Source: Streptomyces sp. CBMA156
GTDB taxonomy: Bacteria > Actinomycetota > Actinomycetes > Streptomycetales > Streptomycetaceae
Assembly (NCBI RefSeq): GCF_014596515.1
Contig: NZ_MSJQ01000317.1
Span: forward strand, 1 to 50,534
Direction: 5' to 3'
Length of the DNA: 50,534 nucleotides
Position numbers and translations under genes: made by a program
Part shown: positions 6,940-18,763 of the stretch, piece by piece
Position numbering within the stretch: the stretch's first letter is position 1
How the letters are laid out: the number at the start of each line of letters is the position of its first letter
Notes under the pieces: generated by a model
Told to the model about the DNA's origin: nothing
The model's input: only the letters and a program-made list of their open reading frames with translations
Databases searched by the model: none

Positions 6940-7857
6940 ATGCTGGCGATCGCGGTGCAGACGAACGAGACGCGGCACCTGAGGGTGAGCGCGGAGGAAC
7001 TGGCGGGGATGGTCCGGCGCATCGGCGCGCCGGACGACCGCTTCCTGGTCGTGGAGCGGATACCGGACCTGCCGGACGTGTACGTCCAGGTGTGGCACGC
7101 CGACGGCGAGGACTACACGCTGGAACTCCGCGACGGCTCGGGCGAGCGGCACTTCGAGGTGAGCCTGGACGATCCCGAGCGGGTGGCCGAGGCCATGACG
7201 GGCTGGGCGCGCGGAGCGCCGGGCTGGGACGACGGTCTCGACTGGCAGCCGCTCGACCTGGGCCCGGCACCGGAGCCGGTGCCGCCGCTCGAACTGGACG
7301 CGGGCGAGCGGCAGGGCGTGGAGGAGCGGCTGCGGCTGAGCCTGGCCTGCGGCTACACCGACCGCGCCCAACTCGCCGAGCAGGCCGAGGAGTACCTGGT
7401 CTCCGGCGACCGCCGCCCGCTCTCGCGCCCCCAGGCCGAGCAACTCGCCGACCGGCTCTGGCTGGAGCGCGTCGGCGAGCAGACCGGCTGGGTCGGCGAG
7501 ACCGATCCGGAGCGCCTCACCCGGGCCTTCGCCGCGCTGGATGCCGACGGCATCACGGCCCGGGAGGACTTCTCCTGCTGCCGCTCCTGCGGCGAGGCCG
7601 AGATCGGCGCCGCCGGATCCCCCGACGCCCGCGGCTTCGTCTACTTCCACTCCCAGGCCACCGAGTCCGCCGCCCTCGGCCAAGGCCTGTCCCTGCTGTA
7701 CGGCGGCTTCGACGGCTCCGCGGAGACCACCGTCGCCGTTGGGAAGGAGGTGGTCGCCGCCCTGGCGGGGTTTGGCCTGCCGACGGTCTGGAACGGCGCC
7801 CCGTCCCAGGCGATCGAGATACGCCCGTTGCTCTGGCGCCGCCGCCTCGGCGGGTGA
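6940..7857 (+). CDS. DUF6891-type domain protein
   Basis: 305 aa, soluble. The C-terminal third carries REDFSCCRSCGEAEIG, GFVYFHSQATESA and LSLLYGGFDGSAE, which I recognise as the actinobacterial DUF6891 signature; its function is unknown. The clustered Cys residues (CCxxC) could bind a metal. The N-terminal part (about 1-95) has an alternating beta pattern resembling small immunity or Imm1-like folds, which is only an impression. ATG 6940 is preferred over the in-frame GTG at 6922 because AAGGG sits 5-8 nt before it. It is a single gene, convergent with the lipid-kinase gene on the other strand. Confidence 0.8.
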   Translation: MLAIAVQTNETRHLRVSAEELAGMVRRIGAPDDRFLVVERIPDLPDVYVQVWHADGEDYTLELRDGSGERHFEVSLDDPERVAEAMTGWARGAPGWDDGLDWQPLDLGPAPEPVPPLELDAGERQGVEERLRLSLACGYTDRAQLAEQAEEYLVSGDRRPLSRPQAEQLADRLWLERVGEQTGWVGETDPERLTRAFAALDADGITAREDFSCCRSCGEAEIGAAGSPDARGFVYFHSQATESAALGQGLSLLYGGFDGSAETTVAVGKEVVAALAGFGLPTVWNGAPSQAIEIRPLLWRRRLGG

Positions 7858-7881
7858 GGGAGGCCTCCGGCGGACGGGCGG

Positions 7882-8004
7882 TCAGGTCCGGCGCGTCCAG
7901 CGCCAGTAGTTGGTGAGGCCGGGGCCGGCGGCCGTCAGGGCGCAGCCGAGGTGGTCCGCCCCCGTCGCCGTGGCCCGCCCGGTCGGGCCGGACCACGGCG
8001 CCAC
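7882..8004 (-). CDS. Possible 40-aa ORF downstream of the lipid kinase
   Basis: A GTG at 8004, four nucleotides after the kinase stop, opens 40 codons ending TNYWRWTRRT. The only Shine-Dalgarno (GAAGG) touches the start codon, which is unfavourable. It might be a coupled micro-gene, a remnant, or chance. The rest of 7858-8008 shows nothing else. Confidence 0.25.
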   Translation of the reverse strand: MAPWSGPTGRATATGADHLGCALTAAGPGLTNYWRWTRRT

Positions 8005-8008
8005 CTTC

Positions 8009-8917
8009 TCACGGCACGAGCACCCGCAGGGCGTCCTTCTCCACGGCGACCTCGACCGGGAGCGAGCTGATGAACTCCCCGTCGGCGTAGGCGGTGATGC
8101 CGGGGGACTCGATCCGCAGCGACTCGGTGCGCAGCGTGGTGACTTCGGGGTACCCCACGTGGGTGCCCTTGAAGAGGGTGGGGAAGAACCGGGCGATGCG
8201 CAGCCGGGGCATGGCGTCGACGAGGGTGAGGTCGAGCAGCCCGTCGTCGGGGAGGGCGGCGGGGCACATCAGCATGCCGCCGCCGTAGCTGCGGGTGTTG
8301 CCGACGGCGGCCAGGGTGAGGTCGCGTTCGATGACGGTGCCGTCGGCGAGGGTGATGCGGAAGGGCAGCGGGCGCAGGTTGGCGAACTCGGCCACGATGG
8401 CCAGGTTGTACCGCATCCGGCCGCGTGGCCAGCGGAGCCGGTTGGCGCGGTCGCTGACCAGGGAGTCGAAGCCGGTGGCGAGGACGGAGCCGTACCAGCG
8501 GACGGCCCCGTCCGGGCCGGTGATCCGGCCGAGGTCGACGCTGCGGGTGCGGCCCGCGGCGACGACGTCGGCGGCGTCCTCGGGGGAGCCGAGCGGCAAG
8601 CCGTACTCGCGGGCGTGGTCGTTGCCGGTGCCGGCCGGTATCACGCCGAGCGGGACGGGGGTGCCGGCCAGTGCCTGGAGGGCGAGGTTGACCATGCCGT
8701 CGCCGCCGACCACGGCCACCGCGTCCATGCCGTCCGCCGCCGCCTCGCGGGCGAGGCGGACGGCGTCCTCGGGGGAGCGTCCGGCCTGCGGTTCGACCTG
8801 GACGCCGAGGGCCCGCAGCCGGGCGGTGGCCCGGCGGGCGGCGGGTTCGGCGTGGCCGATGCCCGCCGCCGGGTTGGTGAGAACGGCGACCCTGCGGACG
8901 GTTCTCACGCCGGTCAT
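8009..8917 (-). CDS. Diacylglycerol kinase / YegS-like lipid kinase
   Basis: 302 aa, the usual length of the DagK/YegS/BmrU family. It transfers phosphate from a nucleotide to diacylglycerol or a related lipid at the inner face of the membrane. Visible motifs are the nucleotide-binding VVGGDGMVN (GGDGT-like, with Met for Thr), GVIPAGTGNDHAREYGLP (GTGNDxAR) and, in the C-terminal half, the DGLLDLTLVD pattern. The start is set by a 4-bp ATGA overlap with the stop of the upstream FAD enzyme, so the two are translationally coupled. Coupling to an alkyl-DHAP-synthase-like enzyme suggests the substrate may be an ether or ester glycerolipid made by that enzyme; this is inference. Confidence 0.88.
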   Translation of the reverse strand: MTGVRTVRRVAVLTNPAAGIGHAEPAARRATARLRALGVQVEPQAGRSPEDAVRLAREAAADGMDAVAVVGGDGMVNLALQALAGTPVPLGVIPAGTGNDHAREYGLPLGSPEDAADVVAAGRTRSVDLGRITGPDGAVRWYGSVLATGFDSLVSDRANRLRWPRGRMRYNLAIVAEFANLRPLPFRITLADGTVIERDLTLAAVGNTRSYGGGMLMCPAALPDDGLLDLTLVDAMPRLRIARFFPTLFKGTHVGYPEVTTLRTESLRIESPGITAYADGEFISSLPVEVAVEKDALRVLVP

Positions 8918-10536
8918 GGGATCAGCTTGCCGGGGTTGAGGATGCCCGCCGGGTCGAGTTCGGCCTTGACGGCGCGCAGGATGCGCACGCCCAGCTCGCC
9001 GACCTCCTCGGTCATCCAGGGCCGGTGGTCCGCGCCGACGGCGTGGTGGTGGCTGATGGTGCCGCCCGCGCCGAGGATGGCGTCCCCGGCGGCGCGCTTG
9101 GCGGCGCCCCAGCGGGTGAGCGGGTCCTCGCCGAGCGCGGCGACGACGGTGAAGTAGAGCGAGGCGCCGGTCGGGTAGACGTGCGAGATGTGGCAGAGCA
9201 CGAGGGAGCCTGGCAGGGCCCCGGTCAGCGCCTCGGTGACGGCGGCCCGCAGGGCGGGCAGCCGGCTCCAGCCGGCCGCGGTCTCCAGGGTCTCGCACAG
9301 GGCGCCCGCGCTGAGCAGCGAGTCGCGCAGGTAGGGGGCGTTGAACCGGCCGTGCTCCCAGGCCCGGGCGGGGGCCTCGCCGAGCGAGGTGCCGCCGGCG
9401 GCGAGCAGGGTGTCCCGGGTGAGCTGCTGCCGGGCGGCGACCTGGGCGGCGCTGCCCTCGAAGACGGTGACGGCCAGGCAGTCGGTGACCGCGGGGGCGC
9501 CGCCGATCTGCTCGGTCATGGCCAGGTTGATCATGGTCTCGGCCTCGTCGGAGAGCCGGATCACGGTGGGGCCCGCGCCCTGCTGCTCGACGGTGCGCAG
9601 CGCGGCCGTGCCGGTGGCGAAGTCGGGGAAGCTCCACGCCTCGTACGCCTTGACGGCGGGCAGCGGGTGGACGCGCAGCCGGACGGCGGTGATCACGCCG
9701 AGGGTGCCCTCGGAGCCGAGGAACAGCTGGCGCAGGTCGGGGCCGGCGGCGGAGGCGGGGGCGCGGCCGAGGTCGAGCACTCCGGCGGGGGTGACGACGC
9801 GCAGCCCGCGCACCATCTCGTCGAAGCGCCCGTACCCGGCGGAGTCCTGGCCGGAGGAGCGGGTGGCCGCGAAGCCGCCGATGGTGGCGTAGCGGAAGCT
9901 CTGCGGGTAGTGGCCGAGTTCCCAGCCGCGTTCGGCGAGCAGCGCCTCCGCCGCCGGGCCGGTGAGGCCGGCGCCGAGGACGGCCTCGCCGGAGGTCTCG
10001 TCCAGGTCGAGCAGTCGGTCGAAGCGGCGCAGGTCGAGCGAGACGACGGCCTCGAACGGGCCGCGCTCCGGGTCGAGGCCGCCGACCACGCTGGTGCCGC
10101 CGCCGAACGGGACGACGGCGACGCGGCGTTCGGCGCACACCGCGAGGACGGCGGCGATCTCCTGCTCGGTGCCGGGCAGCACGACGGCGTCGGGCGCGTC
10201 CTGCGGTTCGCGGCTGCGGCGGCGCAGCAGGTCGGGGGTGGACTTGCCACCGGCGCGGGGCAGCCGGTCGGCGTCGGCGGCGCTGACGTGCGCCTCGCCG
10301 ACCGCGTCGGCCAGCGCCTTGAGGTCCTCGGCGGAGATCCGGGACGGGCGCAGCACGACCTCCTCGGCGCTCGGCCCGGGGGCGGCGTCCCCGGTGACGC
10401 CGAGGGCGGCGGCGAGCAGCCCCTTGATGTCGGCGGACAGCTCCTTGGCGAGCGCCGGGTCGCCCCAGGCGTCCCACTTCATCGGGGGGAGCGGAAGTGC
10501 GGCGCCGGCCGGTCCCGCTTGCGTCTCAGGTGCCAT
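8914..10536 (-). CDS. FAD-binding oxidase, alkyl-DHAP synthase (AGPS)-like
   Basis: 540 aa with the VAO/PCMH fold of FAD_binding_4 proteins. PFGGGTSVVGG (about residues 143-153) binds the FAD pyrophosphate, GHYPQSFRYATIGGFAATRSS and GSEGTLGVIT follow as in alkyldihydroxyacetone-phosphate synthases and related lactate/glycolate oxidases, and HHHAVGADHRPWM near the C-terminus matches the His-rich active-site loop of AGPS. AGPS swaps the acyl chain of acyl-DHAP for a fatty alcohol, the step that makes ether lipids. Next to a lipid kinase and a GlpD that makes DHAP, this role is plausible, but a sugar-acid or hydroxy-acid oxidase is possible. It shares a 20-bp divergent promoter gap with a TetR gene. 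Confidence 0.87.
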   Translation of the reverse strand: MAPETQAGPAGAALPLPPMKWDAWGDPALAKELSADIKGLLAAALGVTGDAAPGPSAEEVVLRPSRISAEDLKALADAVGEAHVSAADADRLPRAGGKSTPDLLRRRSREPQDAPDAVVLPGTEQEIAAVLAVCAERRVAVVPFGGGTSVVGGLDPERGPFEAVVSLDLRRFDRLLDLDETSGEAVLGAGLTGPAAEALLAERGWELGHYPQSFRYATIGGFAATRSSGQDSAGYGRFDEMVRGLRVVTPAGVLDLGRAPASAAGPDLRQLFLGSEGTLGVITAVRLRVHPLPAVKAYEAWSFPDFATGTAALRTVEQQGAGPTVIRLSDEAETMINLAMTEQIGGAPAVTDCLAVTVFEGSAAQVAARQQLTRDTLLAAGGTSLGEAPARAWEHGRFNAPYLRDSLLSAGALCETLETAAGWSRLPALRAAVTEALTGALPGSLVLCHISHVYPTGASLYFTVVAALGEDPLTRWGAAKRAAGDAILGAGGTISHHHAVGADHRPWMTEEVGELGVRILRAVKAELDPAGILNPGKLIP

Positions 10537-10573
10537 GCGTTACAGTTTCACACATCATGTCAAGTAGTAACGC
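10519..10573. promoter_or_regulatory. Divergent promoter with dyads at the TetR/FAD-oxidase starts
   Basis: For the TetR gene, TTGCGT-N16-TACAGT (10519-10546) ends 10 nt before the ATG, predicting a leaderless or nearly leaderless mRNA. Arms GCGTTAC (10537-10543) and GTAACGC (10567-10573) form a perfect inverted repeat, and the 9-nt dyad ACATCATGT (10552-10560) lies at its centre. These span both start codons and are the likely binding site of the TetR protein. Confidence 0.55.
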
Positions 10574-11219
10574 CGAGCCTCAGACGCCAGGCCAGACCCC
10601 GACGCCAGGCCAGACCCAAGCGCCGAGCCGGACCCCGACACCGGGCCGGCCCCCCGGGGCCCGCAGCACCGACGACGCGATCCTGGACGCCGCCGCCGAC
10701 CTGATCGTGCACCTCGGCGTGCGCCGCACCCAGCTGTCCGAGATCGCCCGCCGCGCCGGGGTCAGCCGCCCGACCGTCTACCGCCGCTGGCCGGACGTCC
10801 GGGCGGTGATCGGCGCCCTGCTCACCCGGGAGATCCTGGCCGCCCTGGAGGGCACCGAACCGGACGCCCGCGACCGGGAGGCCTTCGTCCAGCGGGTGGT
10901 GGAGATCGCCGTCCGGCTGCGCGACCACCCGGTGCTCGGCGCGCTGCTCCGCTCCGACGACTCCGACCTGCTGCTCCAGTACGTCGTCGAGCGGCTCGGC
11001 GCCAGCCAGCGCGGCCTGCTGGAGGCGCTGCGCTCCGGCATCGAACGGGGCCAGGAGCACGGCTCGATCCGGGCCGGCGAGCCGCTCGAACTGGCCGCCA
11101 TGGTCCTGCTGATCGCCCAGTCCACCGTCCAGTCGCACCGCATGGTCGCCTCCCTGCTGCCCGAGGCGGCCTGGCGGCGCGAACTGGCCAGAGCACTGAA
11201 CGGATACCTCGCGCCGTGA
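10557..11219 (+). CDS. TetR/AcrR family transcriptional regulator
   Basis: 220 aa from the ATG at 10557. An N-terminal low-complexity Pro/Thr tract (about 1-35, imperfect repeats of PGQTPTPG) precedes the TetR helix-turn-helix: ILDAAADLIVHLGVRRTQLS then IARRAGVSRPTVYRRWPDV. The C-terminal helical domain would bind a small-molecule effector, probably a lipid or acyl compound given the neighbours. Starting at 10557 rather than at a GTG/ATG further upstream avoids overlap with the divergent gene and matches the -10 spacing. It ends in a GTGA overlap with glpD, so regulator and dehydrogenase are coupled. It likely controls both divergent arms through the dyad in the 20-bp gap. Confidence 0.9.
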   Translation: MSSSNAEPQTPGQTPTPGQTQAPSRTPTPGRPPGARSTDDAILDAAADLIVHLGVRRTQLSEIARRAGVSRPTVYRRWPDVRAVIGALLTREILAALEGTEPDARDREAFVQRVVEIAVRLRDHPVLGALLRSDDSDLLLQYVVERLGASQRGLLEALRSGIERGQEHGSIRAGEPLELAAMVLLIAQSTVQSHRMVASLLPEAAWRRELARALNGYLAP

Positions 11220-12796
11220 CCCCCACCGCAGGTCCGCACGCCGGCCCGTACGCCGGAACCTCCCGACTCGACGCCGCCCGCCGCACGCTGGAGCTCGAAG
11301 CACTCGGCGACGACGCCCGGATCGACCTCCTGGTGATCGGCGGCGGCGTCACCGGCGCCGGGGTGGCCCTGGACGCCGCCTCGCGCGGCCTGCGCACGGT
11401 GCTGGTCGAGGCTCGTGACCTCGCCTTCGGGACGAGCCGCTGGAGCTCCAAGCTGGTGCACGGCGGCCTGCGCTACCTCGCCTCCGGGCGGATCAAGGTG
11501 GCCAGGGAGAGCGCGGTCGAGCGCGGCGTGCTGATGACCCGCACCGCCCCGCACCTGATCCGGGCGCTGCCCCAACTCGTACCGCTGCTCCCGGACCTGC
11601 TGCGCCCCGGCCAGGCGGCGCTGATCCGCACCGGCTTCCACGCCGGGGACGCGCTGCGCCTGACGGCCGGCACCCCGGGCGCGCTGCTGCCCCGGGTGCG
11701 CCGGATCGACGCCGCCCGGACCCGCACGCTGGTCCCGGGCGTGCGGACGGACGGGCTGCGCGGTGCGCTGGTCGCCCACGACGGTCAACTCGTCGACGAC
11801 GCCCGGCTGGTGGTCGCGCTGGCCAGGACCGCCGCGCAGTACGGCGCGAGCGTGCTGACCAGGGTGCGCGCGGAACAGGTCACCGGTACCTCGGCCCGGC
11901 TGGTCGACACCCTGACCGGGCAGGAACTGGCCGTCCGGGCCGGCGCGGTGGTCAACGCCACCGGCGTCTGGGCCGGCGAGGTGGAGCCGTCGATCAGGCT
12001 CCGGCCCAGCCGGGGCACCCACCTGCTGGTGGACGCGGCGGCGCTCGGCAACCCGACCGCCGCCCTCACCGTGCCGGTGCCCGGCTCCACCAGCCGGTTC
12101 GTCTTCGCGCTGCCGCAGCAGCTCGGCCGGGTGGCGATCGGACTGACCGACGAGGACGCCCCGGGCCCGGTCCCGGACGAGCCCCAGCCCACCGAGGCCG
12201 AGCTCACCTTCCTCCTCGACACCGTCAACGCCGCCCTCGCCACCGCGCTGACCAGGTCGGACGTGCGCGGCGCGCACGCCGGGCTGCGCCCGCTGATCGA
12301 CACCGGGGACGGCAGCACCGCCGACATCTCGCGCGAGCACGCGGTGCTGGAGGGCCCGTCCGGGGTGATCACCGTGGTCGGCGGCAAGCTCACCACCTAC
12401 CGCCGGATGGCCGAGGACGCGGTGGACACCGCCGTCCGGCTGCGCGGCCTGCCCGCCCGTGCCTGCTGGACGGCCAGGCTGCCGCTGATCGGCGCCCCCG
12501 GGCACCGGGACAGCCGCCCGCTCTCCGCGGCGGAGGTGCCGCCCTCGCTGTCGGCCCGCCACGGCGGCGCGGCCCACGAGGTGCTCGTGGCAGGGGAGTC
12601 GACACCGGTCGCGGAGGGCCTGGACGTGACCCGCGCCGAGATCGCCCACGCCGTCACCCACGAGGGCGCGCTGGATGCCGCCGACGTGCTGGACCGCCGG
12701 ACCAGGATCGGGCTGGTCGCGGAGGACGCCGAGCGGGCCCGGAAGGCCGTCGAGGAGATCGTGGCGGAGCGCCTCGGGGAGGGTCTGGCGGGCTGA
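11216..12796 (+). CDS. glpD: Glycerol-3-phosphate dehydrogenase (GlpD/GlpA type)
   Basis: 526 aa, FAD-dependent membrane-associated enzyme oxidising sn-glycerol 3-phosphate to dihydroxyacetone phosphate with electrons passed to quinone. The N-terminal FAD fold shows LLVIGGGVTGAGVALDAASR and the acidic end of beta-2 (LVEARD), then GTSRWSSKLVHGGLRYL, a hallmark of GlpD. GVITVVGGKLTTYRRMAEDA is the second conserved FAD block, and a C-terminal helical domain closes the protein. GTG start overlapping the TetR stop. Streptomycetes usually have other glpD copies; this one, placed with AGPS-like and lipid-kinase genes, may supply DHAP for lipid synthesis rather than glycerol catabolism. That role is inferred. 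Confidence 0.93.
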   Translation: MTPTAGPHAGPYAGTSRLDAARRTLELEALGDDARIDLLVIGGGVTGAGVALDAASRGLRTVLVEARDLAFGTSRWSSKLVHGGLRYLASGRIKVARESAVERGVLMTRTAPHLIRALPQLVPLLPDLLRPGQAALIRTGFHAGDALRLTAGTPGALLPRVRRIDAARTRTLVPGVRTDGLRGALVAHDGQLVDDARLVVALARTAAQYGASVLTRVRAEQVTGTSARLVDTLTGQELAVRAGAVVNATGVWAGEVEPSIRLRPSRGTHLLVDAAALGNPTAALTVPVPGSTSRFVFALPQQLGRVAIGLTDEDAPGPVPDEPQPTEAELTFLLDTVNAALATALTRSDVRGAHAGLRPLIDTGDGSTADISREHAVLEGPSGVITVVGGKLTTYRRMAEDAVDTAVRLRGLPARACWTARLPLIGAPGHRDSRPLSAAEVPPSLSARHGGAAHEVLVAGESTPVAEGLDVTRAEIAHAVTHEGALDAADVLDRRTRIGLVAEDAERARKAVEEIVAERLGEGLAG

Positions 12797-12800
12797 CGCG

Positions 12801-12983
12801 TCAGGACGCGGAGCGGGGGAAGGGGAGGAGATCCGGTTCGACCCAGGTCGTCCTGGCCTGGTCGTCCGCGAGCGTTCCGGGCCGGTAGTGGCGGGTGAGC
12901 AATTCCTTGTCGAGCAGCTCGGGGTGCCGGGCGGCGAACGCGTCGAAGTCCGTCGCGACGTCGGCGTGAACGGGCGGAATCAG
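12801..12983 (-). CDS. Orphan coding-like stretch overlapping the next minus gene
   Basis: Sixty codons that look coding (…FAARHPELLDKELLTRHYRP…WVEPDLLPFP) but have no ATG/GTG/TTG start. Upstream the frame stays open, though only inside the gene at 12980-13273. CTG (12983-12981) and ATT (12980-12978) straddle the TGA of that gene as CTGATT, so it could be read by re-initiation or a frameshift near the stop, or the two may be pieces of one gene broken by an indel. Function unknown. It converges on glpD with a 4-nt gap and no terminator. Confidence 0.35.
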   Translation of the reverse strand: MIPPVHADVATDFDAFAARHPELLDKELLTRHYRPGTLADDQARTTWVEPDLLPFPRSAS

Positions 12984-13273
12984 CGCGCCGTGCGCTCGGG
13001 CATCGGGTGCTCGGCGCCGGCCATCTCCAGGACGCAGGAGAGCGGGTGCTCGGTCCGGCCGGTGCGGTCCAGCCGCACCGCGAGCGGCTCCGGCGGTTCC
13101 TCGGCGACCTGGGCGGCGAGGCTCAGCGGGTAGACGCCGTGCCCGTGGACACGGTGGAAGGCGCACTCCTTGCCGTCGACCAGGAGCTCGGTCTCGGTGA
13201 TCCAGCCGGACCGGACGTTGACGGTCACCGAGTGCCCGTCCTGGTCGAGGTGGAAGCTGTACCGCTGGCGCAT
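12980..13273 (-). CDS. Small hypothetical protein
   Basis: 97 aa, soluble, beta-rich pattern: RYSFHLDQDGHSVTVNVRSG, then ELLVDGKECAFHRVHGHGVY, LSLAAQVAEEPPEPLAVRLD and HPLSCVLEMAG. No recognised family. The ATG at 13273 has GGAGGTCC just upstream. Two Cys and a His-rich patch (FHRVHGHG) could bind a metal but nothing proves it. It is divergent from terD, with a perfect CACTG-T-CAGTG dyad (13313-13323) in the gap, and its end overlaps the orphan stretch that follows. Confidence 0.65.
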   Translation of the reverse strand: MRQRYSFHLDQDGHSVTVNVRSGWITETELLVDGKECAFHRVHGHGVYPLSLAAQVAEEPPEPLAVRLDRTGRTEHPLSCVLEMAGAEHPMPERTAR

Positions 13274-13312
13274 CGGGACCTCCGGCGACAGGGCCTGCGA
13301 CGAGGGGAAATC

Positions 13313-13453
13313 CACTGTCAGTGTAGGGCGGGCCCCTGCCAGGGTGCTCGGCATGCGGAGCGCCGCGGCCGGAGTTCCCGTTCGCCGCCCTGAGAAATTC
13401 CCGGGGCAGGGCCCGCCTCCCGATGGATTCTCCTGATCTCTACAGTGTTGTAG
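13313..13453. promoter_or_regulatory. Divergent control region upstream of terD
   Basis: Contains CACTGTCAGTG (13313-13323), a GC-rich inverted repeat (gggcgggcccctgcc near 13326 against ggggcagggcccgcc near 13402, one base different) and CTACA-GTGT-TGTAG (13440-13453), which overlaps a TAGATT -10 candidate (13451-13456) for terD. The last dyad is a likely operator. Confidence 0.45.
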
Positions 13454-13486
13454 ATTCGTTCGCAGGGAGAGATCGAGGAGGGCATT

Positions 13487-14062
13487 GTGGGAGTTTCGCT
13501 GGCCAAGGGCGGCAACGTCTCGTTGAGCAAGGAGGCGCCCGGTCTGAGCGCCGTGATCGTCGGCCTCGGCTGGGACGTGCGCACCACCACGGGAGCCGAC
13601 TACGACCTGGACGCCAGCGCGCTGCTGTGCAACGCGCTGGGCAAGGTGGTCTCGGACCAGCACTTCGTCTTCTTCAACAACCTCCGCAGCCCCGATGGTT
13701 CGGTCGAGCACAGTGGCGACAACCTGACCGGCGGCGGAGACGGGGACGACGAGCAGATCAAGGTCGACCTGGACCGCGTCCCGGCGGACGTGGCCAAGGT
13801 GGTCTTCCCGGTGTCGATCTACGACGCCGACGCCCGGCTGCAGAGCTTCGGCCAGGTGCGCAACGCGTTCATCCGGGTCCTCAACCAGGCCAACGGCCAG
13901 GAGATCGCGCGCTACGACCTGACCGAGGATGCCTCGACCGAGACCGCGATGGTCTTCGGCGAGCTGTACCGCAACGGCACCGAGTGGAAGTTCCGTGCCA
14001 TCGGCCAGGGGTACGCCTCCGGGCTGCGCGGCATCGCGACCGACTACGGCGTCAACGTCTGA
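13487..14062 (+). CDS. TerD family tellurium/stress resistance protein
   Basis: 191 aa, full length for a single TerD domain. It starts [20 protein letters not shown] and carries the Ca2+-binding acidic motifs [10 protein letters not shown] and [20 protein letters not shown], then [18 protein letters not shown], all standard for TerD/TerE/TerZ. These cytosolic Ca2+-binding proteins act in tellurite and general envelope stress responses, often as membrane-associated complexes; streptomycetes carry many scattered copies. The GTG start is supported by GAGGAGG. No TerB, TerC or ATP-grasp partner is nearby, so this is a stand-alone copy with its own dyad-containing promoter. Confidence 0.93.
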   Translation: MGVSLAKGGNVSLSKEAPGLSAVIVGLGWDVRTTTGADYDLDASALLCNALGKVVSDQHFVFFNNLRSPDGSVEHSGDNLTGGGDGDDEQIKVDLDRVPADVAKVVFPVSIYDADARLQSFGQVRNAFIRVLNQANGQEIARYDLTEDASTETAMVFGELYRNGTEWKFRAIGQGYASGLRGIATDYGVNV

Positions 14063-14108
14063 CCGTCCCGGTCCGGATCGACGGGGTTTCGACGGCCGCG
14101 GCGCGCGC

Positions 14109-17750
<3,642 letters not shown>

Positions 17751-17842
17751 CCTGCGGAGATCCCCGCCCGCGCGCCGCGCAGGGCCCCCGGTGGGACACT
17801 GGTTGCCTCGTCCCTGCCCGAACCCTCGACCGGGGGCCCCGT

Positions 17843-18622
17843 ATGCCCTTTCCCAGGCCCATCCACGTCCTCGCCGCCGCCACCGCCGTCGTGGCGGTCG
17901 CCCTGGGCCCGGCGGTCCGGCCGGCCTCGGCCGCACCCGCCGAGACCCTGCCCACCGCCGACCAGCTGAAGCCGGCCCTGCTGACCCCGGCCGACCTCGG
18001 CCCCGGCTACACCGCGATCTCGGTGACACAGAGCCCCAGTCCGGGCGGGAACCAGACCCCGGTGACCGGCTGTGCCGCACTCAGCGCCCTGATCAACATG
18101 CACGCCACCCAGACCGGACCGCAGGTCACCCACGCCGCGGTCGAACTCGACGGCCCGGACGGCAACCCGATGGTCACCCAGTCCCTCGCCGCCGAGTCCT
18201 CCGACCGGCTCACCGCCGACTTCAAGAACGCCACCGACGCCCTGAAGAGCTGCCACAGCATCACCTTCGAGGCGGGCACCCAGGACTCCGTGACCTTCAC
18301 CGTCAGCCCGGTCACCCTCGGCGACCGCAAGGACGCCCCCGCCGTCCACCTCGACGGCACCCTGGCCGGCGTCCAGCTCAACGGCTACGTCGGCATCGAA
18401 CGCTTCGGCACGGTCGCCATGCTCTTCGGCTACTTCGAACGCCAGGGCAGCAACGAACAGACCGCCTCGATGCAGTACCGCACCGCCGTCGCCAAGGTCG
18501 AACGCACCCTGGGCACCCACGCCGGCAGCACCACCGCCCCCACGGCCCTCCCGACCACCGTCCCCACCACCGTCCCGACCGCCGTCCCGACCGCTACCGC
18601 CTCCGAGGCCAAGCGCGTCTGA
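17843..18622 (+). CDS. Secreted protein with Thr/Pro-rich C-terminus
   Basis: 259 aa. A Sec signal (HVLAAATAVVAVALGPAVRP, cleavage likely after ASA near residue 30) leads into a globular domain with DLGPGYTAISV, two Cys far apart (GCAAL and SCHSI) that could form a disulphide, and a final IGIERFG…FGYFERQ segment. This resembles the extracellular sensor-type domains seen in actinobacterial lipoproteins and PknH-like kinases, but the match is weak. The last 35 residues are repeats of TAPTALPTTVPTTVPTAVPT, probably an unstructured cell-wall linker. The ATG is preceded by GGGGG. A perfect 16-bp hairpin closes the gene. Confidence 0.75.
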   Translation: MPFPRPIHVLAAATAVVAVALGPAVRPASAAPAETLPTADQLKPALLTPADLGPGYTAISVTQSPSPGGNQTPVTGCAALSALINMHATQTGPQVTHAAVELDGPDGNPMVTQSLAAESSDRLTADFKNATDALKSCHSITFEAGTQDSVTFTVSPVTLGDRKDAPAVHLDGTLAGVQLNGYVGIERFGTVAMLFGYFERQGSNEQTASMQYRTAVAKVERTLGTHAGSTTAPTALPTTVPTTVPTAVPTATASEAKRV

Positions 18623-18631
18623 GCCCCTCCA

Positions 18632-18667
18632 GGCCCCCACCGGACGCCCATGCGTCCGGTGGGGGCC
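18632..18667 (+). terminator. Perfect 16-bp hairpin
   Basis: ggcccccaccggacgc and its exact complement flank a CCAT loop, starting 10 nt after the stop codon of the secreted-protein gene. Confidence 0.85.
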
Positions 18668-18763
18668 GCGGTGCGGTCGCCGCCGAGCGCGCCTGCCAGA
18701 ATGCCGGGACGGCGGCAGGGGCCCATGAGGCCCACGGGGCCTCCGGGGCAAAGGGGGTAACAG

